DNA from: Streptomyces sp. NRRL S-37
Lineage (GTDB): Bacteria; Actinomycetota; Actinomycetes; Streptomycetales; Streptomycetaceae
Direction: 5' to 3'
Length of the DNA: 64,000 nucleotides
Assembly: GCF_000721605.1 (NCBI RefSeq)
Contig: NZ_JOIZ01000022.1
Coordinates: 56,828 to 120,827, forward strand
The notes under the pieces were generated by a model. It ran no database searches, was not told the origin of the DNA, and worked only from the letters and a program-made list of their open reading frames with translations. The stretch's first letter is position 1. Each line of letters begins with the position of its first letter. A program made the position numbers and the translations under genes. Of this stretch, positions 8,392-17,059 are shown in pieces.

Positions 8392-8896
8392 CTCCGGTGG
8401 CCCGGACGGTCCGGGTGGCCCCGGTGGAACGCCTCCGCGCGGATGTCACGGATCGTGGCATTTTCATGATCACGGAGGGTTGATACCGGCTTGTGTCCTG
8501 TGCGGCACTCGTCACGGCCCGAAGTCGGACGTCCCCTCCGGTACCTTGTGTGGGATGCGAGTGGTCCCGCGTACGCACCGCGCCGGAGCCGCCCCCGAGG
8601 CGGCTCCGTACCGGCCGGTGCCTGCGACTTCCCGCCGGGTGGCCAGGCGAAACGCCGGCACCCGTTCGACTCCCCGTGGCGGGCGTCGCACAGTATGCCG
8701 TACGGGTACTCCTTCGCGCTGGAATATGCCCGAAGCGCTTGTTGGGGTGACTGTACGTCAACCATGCTGTCCCATAAGGGATTCACGTTCCGTGACCCCT
8801 GTCCCGGCCGTTGTTCTGGCCATGCAGGAAATGGCTACGATCGTGGCCCTCGTGAGGCGCGAGTCCAAGTGTCCGCCGGTTCGGATGGTGTGAGCG
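8392..8896. other. 505-bp non-coding stretch with a GGAGCCGCC hairpin
   Basis: No convincing gene is seen on either strand; the open frames here have no recognisable domains. The main structure is a 9-bp perfect stem, GGAGCCGCC (8585-8593) and GGCGGCTCC (8599-8607), with a 5-nt loop. It could end transcripts of the EF-hand gene. The last about 150 bp are relatively AT-rich (8700-8790) and probably hold the promoter of the following HATPase gene. Confidence 0.4.
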
Positions 8897-9352
8897 GTGC
8901 AGGTGCTTCAAGTGCAACTGGAGATCCGGCCCGACCCCGCTGAGGTGGGACGGGCCCGGCAGTGGACCCGTTCGCGGCTGGCCGGCTCGGGCATAGAGGC
9001 CGACGAACCGCTCGCCGAGACCCTGATCCTGCTCGTCTCGGAGCTCGTCACCAACGCCGTGGTGCACACCAGCCGTCCGGCCGTACTGCGGCTCTCCCTG
9101 CCCGGGGAGGACACCGCGGAGGCCACCGTCCGCCTGGAGGTGACCGACCGCAGCGAACGGGCCCCGGTGCCGCGCTGTGTGGACGGCGAGGCCACGGGCG
9201 GGCGCGGGCTCGCGCTCGTGGACGGACTGGCGGACCGGTGGGGGTGGAGCGCGGAGGGCGCCGGCAAGCGGATCTGGTGCGAGCTGGACCGCTGCGGGCA
9301 GGTGTCCGACGGGGCGTCGGCGTGCGGCGGGCTGGCCTACGAGGCGGTGTAG
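8897..9352 (+). CDS. HATPase_c anti-sigma-like serine/threonine kinase (RsbW-like)
   Basis: A 151-residue GHKL ATPase of the type Streptomyces encodes in dozens of copies. The N-box is LLVSELVTNAVVHT, with Asn and His in place. The G1 position is altered to VTDRSERAPVPR, a divergent form often seen in this group, and a GGRGLALVDGLAD segment forms the G2 loop. These proteins phosphorylate STAS partners or hold sigma factors; the STAS protein 1.2 kb upstream is a plausible but unproven partner. GTG 8897 has only a weak ribosome-binding site, and GTG 8903 is an alternative. Confidence 0.8.
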   Translation: MQVLQVQLEIRPDPAEVGRARQWTRSRLAGSGIEADEPLAETLILLVSELVTNAVVHTSRPAVLRLSLPGEDTAEATVRLEVTDRSERAPVPRCVDGEATGGRGLALVDGLADRWGWSAEGAGKRIWCELDRCGQVSDGASACGGLAYEAV

Positions 9353-9905
9353 TACACGCGGGGCGTGTGCTGCGCGGGCGCGGGAGGGCTCGGGCGGCCG
9401 GGGTGTGCGGGTTCCCTGCGGTCGACCGCGCCCGCGCGGCGGAGCCGAACGGCGCTACGGCCCCGTGCCCTTGGAGAGTTGTCCGCGCCCCTTCCCGCCC
9501 GGTCGCCCCCGTCTTCGCAGGTGCACGGGTGCACGAGAGGCCGGGTCGGTGGGCGGGGGTGTGACGTGGTGCGCCGGGTGTGCTTCCGTGCGCGGTCTCG
9601 GCCAACAGGGCATATGTCCCAAGCAGGTCATTGTCACCCGAATCGGTATTGACGTTCGGTGACTGTTTGATCACTCTGGTCGTCAGCGATTCGCCGCGAG
9701 GGGACGGCGAGGGCCCGACGACGGGGGTCCTCGACGAGTGTGGGTCGTGATTCGGCGTCGGTTCCCCCAGGGCCGAGGGGGGAACCTGGGCGGGAACGCC
9801 GAAGCCGAAAAGCGGTGCGGCGCTGCCGTGCTCGGGGCGGACAGCGCCGCACCGCCACCGCCGGCGGGGCCCCGGGTTCTCCACAGCCTGTGGGCGACCT
9901 CCCGC
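9353..9905. other. 553-bp intergenic stretch, no supported gene
   Basis: Between the HATPase gene (+) and the AraC regulator (-). Open frames on both strands have no family features. Two hairpins lie at the right side: GGTTCCCCC/GGGGGAACC (9760-9768 and 9778-9786) and the stronger 14-bp one described separately. The region around 9600-9680 is less GC-rich and may contain a promoter, but none is clear enough to place. Confidence 0.4.
9812..9855 (-). terminator. Hairpin terminator of the AraC-family gene
   Basis: A perfect 14-bp stem, GCGGTGCGGCGCTG at 9812-9825 and its complement at 9842-9855, with a 16-nt loop. It begins about 50 nt beyond the stop codon of the minus-strand AraC-family gene. 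It has no T-run, as usual for Streptomyces. Confidence 0.65.
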
Positions 9906-10931
9906 TCACCCCCGGGCCGACGCGGCCGTCCCGGCCCGGAAGGTCCGCCGGTACGCCGTCGGCGTCACCCCCAGCGCCGCCTGGAGGTGCTGCCGCATCG
10001 ACTGGGCCGTGCCGAAACCGGCGTCGCGGGCCACCTGGTCCACGGACAGATCAGTGGACTCCAGCAGGTGCCGGGCCCGCTCCACCCGCTGCCGGGTCAG
10101 CCACTGCCCCGGACTGACACCGGACTCCTCCCGGAAGCGGCGCGTGAAGGTGCGGACCGACATCGCCTCCCGCGCGGCCATGTCGCGCAACTGGATCGGC
10201 TCGTGCAGCCGGCCCAGCGCCCACGCGCGGGCACCGCTCGTGGAGGACTGCTGCGGATCGGGCACCGGCCGCTCGATGTACTGCGCCTGCCCGCCGTCCC
10301 GGTGCGGCGGTACGACCGTACGGCGGGCCACCTCGTTGGCCACCGCGGCGCCGTGGTCGCGCCGCACCATGTGCAGGCACAGGTCGATCCCGGCCGCGAC
10401 GCCCGCCGAGGTCAGGATGTCCCCGTCGTCGACGAACAGCACGTCCGGATCGACCTCGATCCGCGGGAACAGCCGCTGGAAGCGCTCGGCGTCGGCCCAG
10501 TGGGTGGTGGCGGGCCGGCCGTCGAGATACCCGGCGGCGGCGAGGACGTACACGCCGGTGCAGATGGAGGCGAGCCGGGTGCCGGGGCGGATACGGGCGA
10601 GGGCGGCGGCCAGCTCGTCGGTCAGCTCGCCCCGCTCGAACACCGGGCCGAGCTCGTAGGACGCCGGGACGATCACCGTGTCGGCGGTGGCGAGGGCCTC
10701 GGGGCCGTGGGCGACGTGGACGGCGAAGTCGGCGTCGGTCTCCACCGGCCCGGGCGGCCGGACCGAGCAGGTGATCACCTCGTACAAGTGGCGGCCCTGC
10801 CCGTCCTTCGGGCGGCCGAAGATGCGGTGCGGGATGCCCAGCTCGAAGGGGAGCAGCCCGTCGAGGGCGAGGACGACGACGCGGTGCGGCCGGAAGCCGG
10901 CGGACGCGTGCGGGGGCTCGACCGGATCCAT
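9906..10931 (-). CDS. GlxA-family AraC transcriptional regulator (DJ-1/PfpI + AraC HTH)
   Basis: A 341-residue regulator. Residues about 15-190 form a class I glutamine-amidotransferase-like (DJ-1/PfpI) domain with a nucleophile-elbow cysteine in LASICTGVYVLAAAG. Residues about 230-330 are the AraC double helix-turn-helix, ending in the family signature DQVARDAGFGTAQSMRQHL. Such proteins sense small molecules or thiol/redox state and usually act on neighbouring genes. It is divergent from an MFS transporter gene 71 bp away, so control of that transporter is the natural hypothesis. Confidence 0.88.
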   Translation of the reverse strand: MDPVEPPHASAGFRPHRVVVLALDGLLPFELGIPHRIFGRPKDGQGRHLYEVITCSVRPPGPVETDADFAVHVAHGPEALATADTVIVPASYELGPVFERGELTDELAAALARIRPGTRLASICTGVYVLAAAGYLDGRPATTHWADAERFQRLFPRIEVDPDVLFVDDGDILTSAGVAAGIDLCLHMVRRDHGAAVANEVARRTVVPPHRDGGQAQYIERPVPDPQQSSTSGARAWALGRLHEPIQLRDMAAREAMSVRTFTRRFREESGVSPGQWLTRQRVERARHLLESTDLSVDQVARDAGFGTAQSMRQHLQAALGVTPTAYRRTFRAGTAASARG

Positions 10932-11002
10932 GGCCCGATCCTAGCGAATGCTGTCCTCCGGGCCACTCGTTGCGGCGGGGCCGATCCCGGAAGCTCTAGG
11001 GC

Positions 11003-12319
11003 ATGACCCGGACAAGCGAGACAGCCGTCGTCGTGGAGCCGCCCGCGTGCGGCCCGAAGCCGAGCCGCACGCGCGTGCACCGCGCGTGGTTCGTCGCCGC
11101 CGTCACCTTCGTGACGATCATCGGTGCCGCCGCCTTCCGTTCCGTACCGGGCCTGTTCATCGATCCTTTGCACGACGAGTTCGGCTGGTCGCGCGGGACC
11201 ATCGGCGCGGCGGTCTCCGTGAACCTCGCGCTGTACGGCCTCACCGCTCCGTTCGCTGCGGCGCTGATGGACCGCTACGGCATCCGGAAGGTCGTCGCGG
11301 TCGCCCTCAGCGTGATCGCGCTCGGCTCGGGCCTGACGGTGTGGATGACGGCGCCCTGGCAACTGCTGCTGTGCTGGGGCCTGCTGGTGGGGCTCGGCTC
11401 CGGTTCCATGGCGCTGGCCTTCGCCGCGACCGTCACCAACCGCTGGTTCACCGAGCGCCGGGGCCTGGTCAGCGGCATCCTCACCGCCGCGTCCGCCTCC
11501 GGGCAGCTGATCTTCCTGCCGCTGCTGTCCTGGATCGTCACGCGGTACGAGTGGCGCCCGGCGGCCGTCACCGTGGCGCTCGCCGCGCTGGCCGTCGTCC
11601 CGTTCGTCTGGCTGCTGCTGCACGACCATCCGGCCGACGTGGGCGCGAAGCCGTACGGGGCCAAGGAGTTCGTGCCGAAGCCGGAGCCCGTTCCGGGGGC
11701 CGCCCGGCGGGCGCTGACCGTGCTGTTCTCGGCGGTGCGGACGGGGCCGTTCTGGCTGCTCGCCGGGTCCTTCGCGATCTGCGGCGCCTCGACCAACGGG
11801 CTGATCCAGACCCACTTCGTGCCCGCGTCCCACGACCACGGCATGCCGGTCACGACCGCGGCGTCCCTGCTGGCCGTCATCGGCGTCTTCGACGTCGTCG
11901 GGACGGTGGCGTCCGGGTGGTTCACGGACCGTTTCGACGCGCGCCGGCTGCTCGCGGTGTACTACGCGCTGCGGGGGATCTCGCTGCTGTTCCTGCCGAT
12001 CCTGCTGGCGCCGAGTGTGCATCCGCCGATGCTGTTCTTCATCGTCTTCTACGGGCTGGACTGGGTCGCCACCGTGCCGCCGACGCTCGCGCTGTGCCGT
12101 GAGCACTACGGCGAGGACAGCCCGATCGTGTTCGGGTGGGTGCTGGCCTCGCACCAGGTGGGCGCGGCGGTCGTCGCCTTCCTCGGAGGTGCCGCGCGGG
12201 ACAGGTTCGGGTCGTACGACGTGGTCTGGATCGCGTCGGGGGCACTGTGCGCGGCGGCGGCGCTGATGGCGCTGGTGATCCGGCGGCGGGCGGGGGTTTC
12301 ACCGGCGCCGGCCGTGTAG
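11003..12319 (+). CDS. MFS transporter (monocarboxylate / oxalate-formate antiporter type)
   Basis: A 438-residue protein with 12 predicted membrane helices. The MFS motif between helices 2 and 3 is visible as AALMDRYGIRKVV, and the second-half counterpart as GWFTDRFDARRLL. Early features such as FVTIIGAAAFRSVPGLFIDPLHDEFGW recall the oxalate:formate/monocarboxylate branch. The substrate cannot be told from sequence. The gene is divergent from a GlxA-type regulator. The 3' end is followed by a duplicated 14-nt stretch that includes its stop region. Confidence 0.85.
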   Translation: MTRTSETAVVVEPPACGPKPSRTRVHRAWFVAAVTFVTIIGAAAFRSVPGLFIDPLHDEFGWSRGTIGAAVSVNLALYGLTAPFAAALMDRYGIRKVVAVALSVIALGSGLTVWMTAPWQLLLCWGLLVGLGSGSMALAFAATVTNRWFTERRGLVSGILTAASASGQLIFLPLLSWIVTRYEWRPAAVTVALAALAVVPFVWLLLHDHPADVGAKPYGAKEFVPKPEPVPGAARRALTVLFSAVRTGPFWLLAGSFAICGASTNGLIQTHFVPASHDHGMPVTTAASLLAVIGVFDVVGTVASGWFTDRFDARRLLAVYYALRGISLLFLPILLAPSVHPPMLFFIVFYGLDWVATVPPTLALCREHYGEDSPIVFGWVLASHQVGAAVVAFLGGAARDRFGSYDVVWIASGALCAAAALMALVIRRRAGVSPAPAV

Positions 12320-12556
12320 GCGCGGATGGGCGCAGAGGCACCCTGTAGGCGCGGATGAGCAGTCCCACCCCGCGGGCTCCTGCGCCGGCGCGGTGAGGAC
12401 CGGGCGGGGGGTGTCGCGCGGCCCGGCGTTGCGGGGTGCCTCCCCCAGAGGGGGTACCCCCAGCCCACCCTCCCCCACTCTCGACTCCGCTCGAGCGGGG
12501 GGACCCCCATCGCCCTGGGGGTACCTCCCAGGCCCTTGAGGCACTGGGGGAGGCAC
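12315..12556. repeat. Intergenic repeat cluster between convergent genes
   Basis: A direct repeat TGTAGGCGCGGATG lies at 12315-12328 (overlapping the transporter stop) and again at 12343-12356. An inverted pair follows, TGCCTCCCCCAG at 12437-12448 and CTGGGGGAGGCA at 12544-12555, enclosing the palindrome GGGGGTACCCCC (12450-12461) and a TCGAGCGGGGGG-rich segment. This composite is typical of dispersed Streptomyces repeats between convergent genes and probably ends transcription from both sides. Confidence 0.6.
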
Positions 12557-12609
12557 GACTGCCCGCGGACGGGCGGGATGGCGGCTGTGCGTGGAGGGGC
12601 TGTGTGTGG

Positions 12610-13815
12610 TCAGGCGGGGAGTGGGGACGTTCCGCCTGCTCGGACCACCGCTCGGGCGATGCGCTGGGCGTCCAGGGAGAGTTCGCGGAGGCTGCCGCTG
12701 ATCGGGTTGGTGAACCCCGTGAAGTAGAGGCCGGGTGCGCCGGCCGGGGTGCGTCCGCCGTGGACGACCGGTCTGCCCCGGTCGTCGAGGACACCGAGCC
12801 CGCCGACCAGCCCCTCCAGACCGCGCGCGTACCCCGTGGCCGCCACGACCGCGTCCGGACCGACGCGATCGCCGTCCGCCAGGACGACCTTGCCCTCCTC
12901 GAACCCCTCCACGGCGGCCACGACCTCCACCTTCCCCTTGCGCACGGCGTCGATCAGACCGACGTCCTGCACGGGGATGGCCCCCTCCCGCACCCGGGTG
13001 TAGAGCCCGGAGCCGGGACGCGGAAGCCCCCGGTCCGACAGGTCCGGCAGCGCCACCCTCGCCTGGACCCGGCTCAGCCGGTCGACGAGGCCGACCGGCA
13101 GCCGGCGTACCAGGATCCCCGAGTACTGCGCGGGCCAGCCCGCGGTCGAACGGCGCACGATGTGCGGAGGGGTGCGCACCGCGAGGCGCACCCGGGAGGC
13201 GCCCCCCTCCACCAGGTCCACGGCGATCTCGGCACCGGTGTTGCCGACGCCCACGACCAGCACGTCCCGGCCGGCGAAGGGCTTGGCGTTGCGGTACTCG
13301 GACGCGTGCAGGAACTCGCCGGTGTAGGTGTCCCGGCCGGGCCAGTCGGGGACGCGGGGCGTGTGGTTGAAGCCCGTGGCGACGACGACCGCCGCGCCGG
13401 TCAGTTCGCGGCCCCCGGTGGCGTGGAGCAGCCAGCCGGTGTTGTCGGGGGTGCGCTCGACCCGGGAGACCTCGACACCGGTGACGATCTCCAGGCGGTG
13501 GTGCTCGGCGTACTTCTCCAGGTAGCGGACCACGTCGTCCCGGGCCGGCCACCGTCCGAACCGGCGCGGCATCGGCAGCCCGGGCAGCGCGGACCGGCGC
13601 CGGGTGGTGTGCAGGTGCAGCCGGTCGTAGTGGCGCCGCCAGGAGTCCCCCACGCGGCCGGAACGCTCCAGGACGACGGCCCGCACCCCCCGGGCGCGCA
13701 GGGCGTACGCGACGGCGAGTCCGCCCGGGCCGCCGCCGATGACGTAGACGGGGCGGTCCACCCGGTTCGGCGCGGTGGGCTGCGCGGGCGTGGAGGAGTC
13801 GGAGGAGTCGGCCAT
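12610..13815 (-). CDS. Flavin-containing monooxygenase-like NAD(P)/FAD oxidoreductase
   Basis: A 401-residue two-dinucleotide-binding flavoprotein. The FAD Rossmann motif GGGPGGLAVAYALRARG lies near residue 28, an FMO-like ATGFNHTPRVPDWPG follows in the middle, and the NADPH motif VGVGNTGAEIAVDL comes next. The C-terminal FxxFTNPISGSLRELSLDA segment and length fit YUCCA/CzcO-like monooxygenases that oxygenate soft nucleophiles or ketones. The substrate is unknown. ATG 13815 and GTG 13833 are both possible starts and neither has a clear ribosome-binding site. Confidence 0.82.
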   Translation of the reverse strand: MADSSDSSTPAQPTAPNRVDRPVYVIGGGPGGLAVAYALRARGVRAVVLERSGRVGDSWRRHYDRLHLHTTRRRSALPGLPMPRRFGRWPARDDVVRYLEKYAEHHRLEIVTGVEVSRVERTPDNTGWLLHATGGRELTGAAVVVATGFNHTPRVPDWPGRDTYTGEFLHASEYRNAKPFAGRDVLVVGVGNTGAEIAVDLVEGGASRVRLAVRTPPHIVRRSTAGWPAQYSGILVRRLPVGLVDRLSRVQARVALPDLSDRGLPRPGSGLYTRVREGAIPVQDVGLIDAVRKGKVEVVAAVEGFEEGKVVLADGDRVGPDAVVAATGYARGLEGLVGGLGVLDDRGRPVVHGGRTPAGAPGLYFTGFTNPISGSLRELSLDAQRIARAVVRAGGTSPLPA

Positions 13816-13976
13816 GAGCGCGAGCGTAATCACGCCCCTGGTTGATGGGTATCGGTCAAGAGCGGAATTGGTTGCGGATTGATCACGTGTGCGGGGATCG
13901 CGGGCCCGAATGTCCGCATGTCCTCCTCATCCGGGCCCGCCCGGCCCCCCTGGCCCGCCCGGCCCCTCCCCGGGCC

Positions 13977-14642
13977 TCACGGCCACAGGGACTCCCTGAT
14001 CCAGCCCTCCGTCCCGCGCCGGTAGCGGAGCCGTACGTGCCGTCGTCGGGGCTCGCCCTGGAAGAACTCCACCTCGTCCGCCCGCAGCCGGTACAGGGTC
14101 CAGGACGGGACCGGGGTGTCCGGTGCGTGCCGTGCCTGCTCCCATGCCGCCTCCGAGGCCCGTGCCAGTTCCTCCGGCGACCCGAGGACCTCGCTCTGCC
14201 TGCCGGTCAGCGCGGCCGCCAGCGCCCCGGTGGAGCGGGCGTGCAGGTCCGCCTGCGCCTCCTCGGCCGGGGCCGCCTCGACGGGCCCGCGCACCCGTAC
14301 CTGGCGGCCCAGCACCGGCCAGTAGAAGGCCAGCGCGGCGTACGGGCGCGCGGCGAGGTGGCCGCCCTTGCGGCTGTGCGCGTGGGTGGCGAAGGACCAG
14401 CCGTCGTCGTCCGCGCCGTGCAGCATCACGATCCGTACGTCCGGCAGCCCGTGCGCGTCCGCCGTGGCCAGGGACAGGGCGTGCGGCTCGGTCTGACCGG
14501 CCGCCACGGCCTCGGCGAACCACCGCGTGAACAGCGGCAGCGGCTCGGCGGGCGCGGCGGCCGGGTCGAACGCAGGCAGGTCGGTGACCTGCGGGTCCCA
14601 CACCCGCAGCGACCTCAGCAGCTCGTGGAGATCGGGTTCCAT
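13977..14642 (-). CDS. pdxH: Pyridoxamine/pyridoxine 5'-phosphate oxidase family protein
   Basis: A 221-residue FMN split-barrel protein with PdxH features: PHALSLATADAHGLPDVRIVML (FMN-binding strand pair), the SRKGGHLAARPYAALAFYWP stretch, RQVRVRGPVE, and a conserved C-terminus around EFFQGEPRRRHVRLRYRR. PdxH oxidises PNP or PMP to pyridoxal 5'-phosphate in the cytoplasm. The N-terminal part aligns less tightly than in typical PdxH, so a related PNPOx-like activity remains possible. It lies 42 bp downstream of another split-barrel gene on the same strand. Confidence 0.75.
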   Translation of the reverse strand: MEPDLHELLRSLRVWDPQVTDLPAFDPAAAPAEPLPLFTRWFAEAVAAGQTEPHALSLATADAHGLPDVRIVMLHGADDDGWSFATHAHSRKGGHLAARPYAALAFYWPVLGRQVRVRGPVEAAPAEEAQADLHARSTGALAAALTGRQSEVLGSPEELARASEAAWEQARHAPDTPVPSWTLYRLRADEVEFFQGEPRRRHVRLRYRRGTEGWIRESLWP

Positions 14643-14684
14643 GCACCGATTGTCGGGTGTCCGGTCGTCGGGCGTCCGGCGGGC

Positions 14685-15110
14685 TCACACCGACCCGAGG
14701 TCCGAGGACACCCACCGCTCGGGCCGCATCCGCACGACGACCTGCGCGCCGTGGTTCTTCCAGGCGGAGTCGACGTACTCCTCGACCTTGCCGGCCGGCA
14801 GGTAGCGCGCGGAGATCTCCCGCAGCTGCTCGATCGTGGCCGGGGTGGTGTCGAGCACCGGCCCCTCGACCGAGACGTAACGGACGGTGGGTTCGACGCG
14901 GTCGACCATGAGCGAGAACCGTCCCGCCGCGCCGATCAGCCGGTTCTTGCGCGAGTCCAGGCCGGTCATGATCCACACGTCGCCGCCGGGCGCGTACTGG
15001 TACCAGATCGGCACGGTGAGCGGGGCGCGGCCTTCCCCCGCGTCGACCGCCAGCGCCGCGATGTGCGGCTCGGCCAGGAACTGTTCGCGCTCTTCGCGGG
15101 TCAGGGCCAT
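14685..15110 (-). CDS. PPOX-class flavin/F420-binding split-barrel protein
   Basis: A 141-residue single-domain split barrel starting at ATG 15110, with AGGAGGA about 7 bases upstream. Visible family elements are LTVPIWYQYAPGGDVWIMTG, DSRKNRLIGAAGRFSLMVDR and VRYVSVEGPV. Proteins of this class bind FMN or F420 and act as small reductases or in stress defence. The F420 biosynthesis gene fbiC is in the same window, 11 kb away. The substrate is unknown. Confidence 0.8.
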   Translation of the reverse strand: MALTREEREQFLAEPHIAALAVDAGEGRAPLTVPIWYQYAPGGDVWIMTGLDSRKNRLIGAAGRFSLMVDRVEPTVRYVSVEGPVLDTTPATIEQLREISARYLPAGKVEEYVDSAWKNHGAQVVVRMRPERWVSSDLGSV

Positions 15111-15257
15111 CGCGGGTTCCTCCTGCGGCGTGTGCGTCGGACGTTCACTCGTTCGTTCGGGGCCGCTCGGGGCCACGTGCGGCCCGCGGCCGGTCCGCTG
15201 GAACACAACACCGGTCGGATGGTGCCGTGTTCCCCGTTCCCGTATCGCGCGGAAAGC

Positions 15258-15295
15258 GACGGGCGGCGGCTCACCGGAGTGAACCACCGCCCGTC
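15258..15295 (-). terminator. Hairpin after the TetR gene
   Basis: Arms GACGGGCGGCGG (15258-15269) and CCACCGCCCGTC (15284-15295) pair with one mismatch around a 14-nt loop. The hairpin lies 60 nt beyond the stop of the minus-strand TetR gene, in the otherwise featureless 15111-15353 gap. Confidence 0.55.
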
Positions 15296-15353
15296 TGACA
15301 GGACTTGCCGATCCGCGCGCCGGTCGGCGGGGGCCGCCGGGCGCCTGTTCCGC

Positions 15354-16001
15354 CTACTTCGGCGGCTTCTTTCCGGTGACCCCCAGGTACACCAACAGGG
15401 CCAGGTTCGGCTTGAGTTCCGCCTGCTTCACGCCCCAGGAGGAGAAACCTTTCTGGTGGGAGGCGACGGCCGCGAGCATGGCCACCAGCGAGCCGGCGAC
15501 CGCCGCGGGGTTCACGTCCTTGTCGATCCGTCCCTTGGCCTGCAGCTCGGCGACGGAGTCCGCCAGCGAGTTGTTCACGGAGTTCAGGATCTTCATGCGG
15601 ATCTTGTAGAAACGTTTATCCCCCTCGGCCGCGCCGAGGTCCACGACCCGCAGGATCGCCTCGTTGGCCCGCCAGAACTCCAGGAAACCGTCGACGAGTT
15701 CCTGCGCCGTCTGCCAGCCGGCCTTCCCCGCCCAGGAGCGGCCCTCCAGCAGCTCGCTCAGCCCGGTGCTCCCGGCGGCCATGCGCTCGGCGATCTCCAG
15801 GACGGCGCCCTCGACGTCCGGGAAGTACTGGTAGAAGGTCGCGGGCGAGGTGCCCGCCTTCCGTGCGACATCGATGACCTTGACGTCCCGGTAGGGGGAG
15901 GAGCTGAGCATCTCGCTGAGGCAGTCGAGCAGTTTCTGCCGGGTCGCCTGCCCACGCCGGCCGGCCACACGGCCGTCGACGGTACGCACTTGTCCTGTCA
16001 T
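15354..16001 (-). CDS. TetR-family transcriptional regulator
   Basis: A 215-residue regulator. The TetR HTH occupies about residues 18-65 (TRQKLLDCLSEMLSSSPYRD, followed by KAGTSPATFYQYFPD). The helical ligand-binding domain follows and ends in a basic GKKPPK tail. The C-terminal pattern resembles regulators of lipid or steroid metabolism but is not diagnostic. It is divergent from the VOC protein gene (122 bp), which it may control, and lies just upstream of afsK, an arrangement I remember from other Streptomyces. Confidence 0.88.
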   Translation of the reverse strand: MTGQVRTVDGRVAGRRGQATRQKLLDCLSEMLSSSPYRDVKVIDVARKAGTSPATFYQYFPDVEGAVLEIAERMAAGSTGLSELLEGRSWAGKAGWQTAQELVDGFLEFWRANEAILRVVDLGAAEGDKRFYKIRMKILNSVNNSLADSVAELQAKGRIDKDVNPAAVAGSLVAMLAAVASHQKGFSSWGVKQAELKPNLALLVYLGVTGKKPPK

Positions 16002-16123
16002 GCCGTCAGCTTACCGACGGGTGATCCGAGCGCGATTCGGCCGACTGCAAATGGGGTGTGCGGGCCCTTGGAGGATGGTGTGCCTGGTCTGCGGCCTGCG
16101 GGCGGCGCGGTTACTTTGGCGGC

Positions 16124-16861
16124 ATGGCCGAAAACAGGGCATCGGGGCACAGGGCGTCGGAGTACCCGGAGGGCACCCCCTGCTGGGTGGACGCGCAGCT
16201 GCCCGACGTGGAGGCGGGCAAGCGGTTCTACGGCGGGCTCTTCGGCTGGACCTTCGAGGACCAGCCCCAGGGAACCGTGCGGGCGTTCAAGGACGGCGCC
16301 CCCGTCGCCTCCCTCGCGCACAAGACGGACGGCCGGCTGCCCACCGTGTGGACGGTGTCCTTCGCCACCCCGGACGCCGGGGCGCTGTGCCGGCGGATCC
16401 GCGCGGCCGGCGGGCAGGTCGTCTCCCCGCCGGGGCCCTTCGGCGACCTGGGCGTCACCGCGCTCGTCACCGACTCCGAGGGGGCGGTGTTCTCCCTCTG
16501 GCAGGGCATTGGCACCCCCGGCTTCGGGCGCCGCCACGAGCCGGGCACCTTCGCCTGGGTGCAGCTGTACACGCGGGACACCCAGGCGGCCAACACCTTC
16601 TACGGCGGTCTCTTCCACGCCGCCCTGTTCGGCCCGGACGCCGATCCCGACTTCGGCCGCGCACCGGTCTCCGACGTCTTCCCCGCCGAGATGCCGCCGC
16701 ACTTCCTCGTCCACTTCGCCGTCGAGGACCCCGGGGCCGCCATGGAGGAGGTGGTCCGGCTCGGCGGCCGGGTCCAGGTCCCGCCCTTCGAGACGTCCTA
16801 CGGCACGGCGGCCGTGGTCACCGACGACCAGGGGGCGTCCTTCGCGCTGCTGCACCGCTGA
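16124..16861 (+). CDS. Two-domain VOC (glyoxalase/bleomycin-resistance fold) protein
   Basis: A 245-residue protein made of two tandem VOC modules: residues about 15-125 (TPCWVDAQLPDVEAGKRFYG) and about 135-245 (GTFAWVQLYTRDTQAANTFY). This duplicated form is common in Streptomyces as CFP-30-like or glyoxalase-like proteins of unknown substrate. The ATG 16124 start gives the usual N-terminus. It is divergent from the TetR gene. Confidence 0.85.
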   Translation: MAENRASGHRASEYPEGTPCWVDAQLPDVEAGKRFYGGLFGWTFEDQPQGTVRAFKDGAPVASLAHKTDGRLPTVWTVSFATPDAGALCRRIRAAGGQVVSPPGPFGDLGVTALVTDSEGAVFSLWQGIGTPGFGRRHEPGTFAWVQLYTRDTQAANTFYGGLFHAALFGPDADPDFGRAPVSDVFPAEMPPHFLVHFAVEDPGAAMEEVVRLGGRVQVPPFETSYGTAAVVTDDQGASFALLHR

Positions 16862-17059
16862 GCCGCCGGACCGTTGAGCCGTTTCCACCCTCTGTGTCGT
16901 ATGAAAACCTGGACACCCTATTTGTCGGCCGGTTCGCAACCGGGGGCGTGGACAGGAAGAATCGGGGTGCGTGCCGCCACGGCGGTGCGGTGGTGAGACG
17001 CTGCACTACGGTCGCGGGCACAGGTGGTGGCGCGACTCGTACGGGGAGGTGGCAGGCAA

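Noticed and set aside
8640..8700. tRNA-like T-arm word GTTCGACTCCCC
   Set aside because: Flanking bases do not pair into a T-stem and no acceptor, D or anticodon arms can be drawn.
13842..16877. 1011-residue plus-strand frame
   Set aside because: Runs antisense through three minus-strand genes (PdxH, PPOX, TetR) that have recognisable domains; its own sequence has none.
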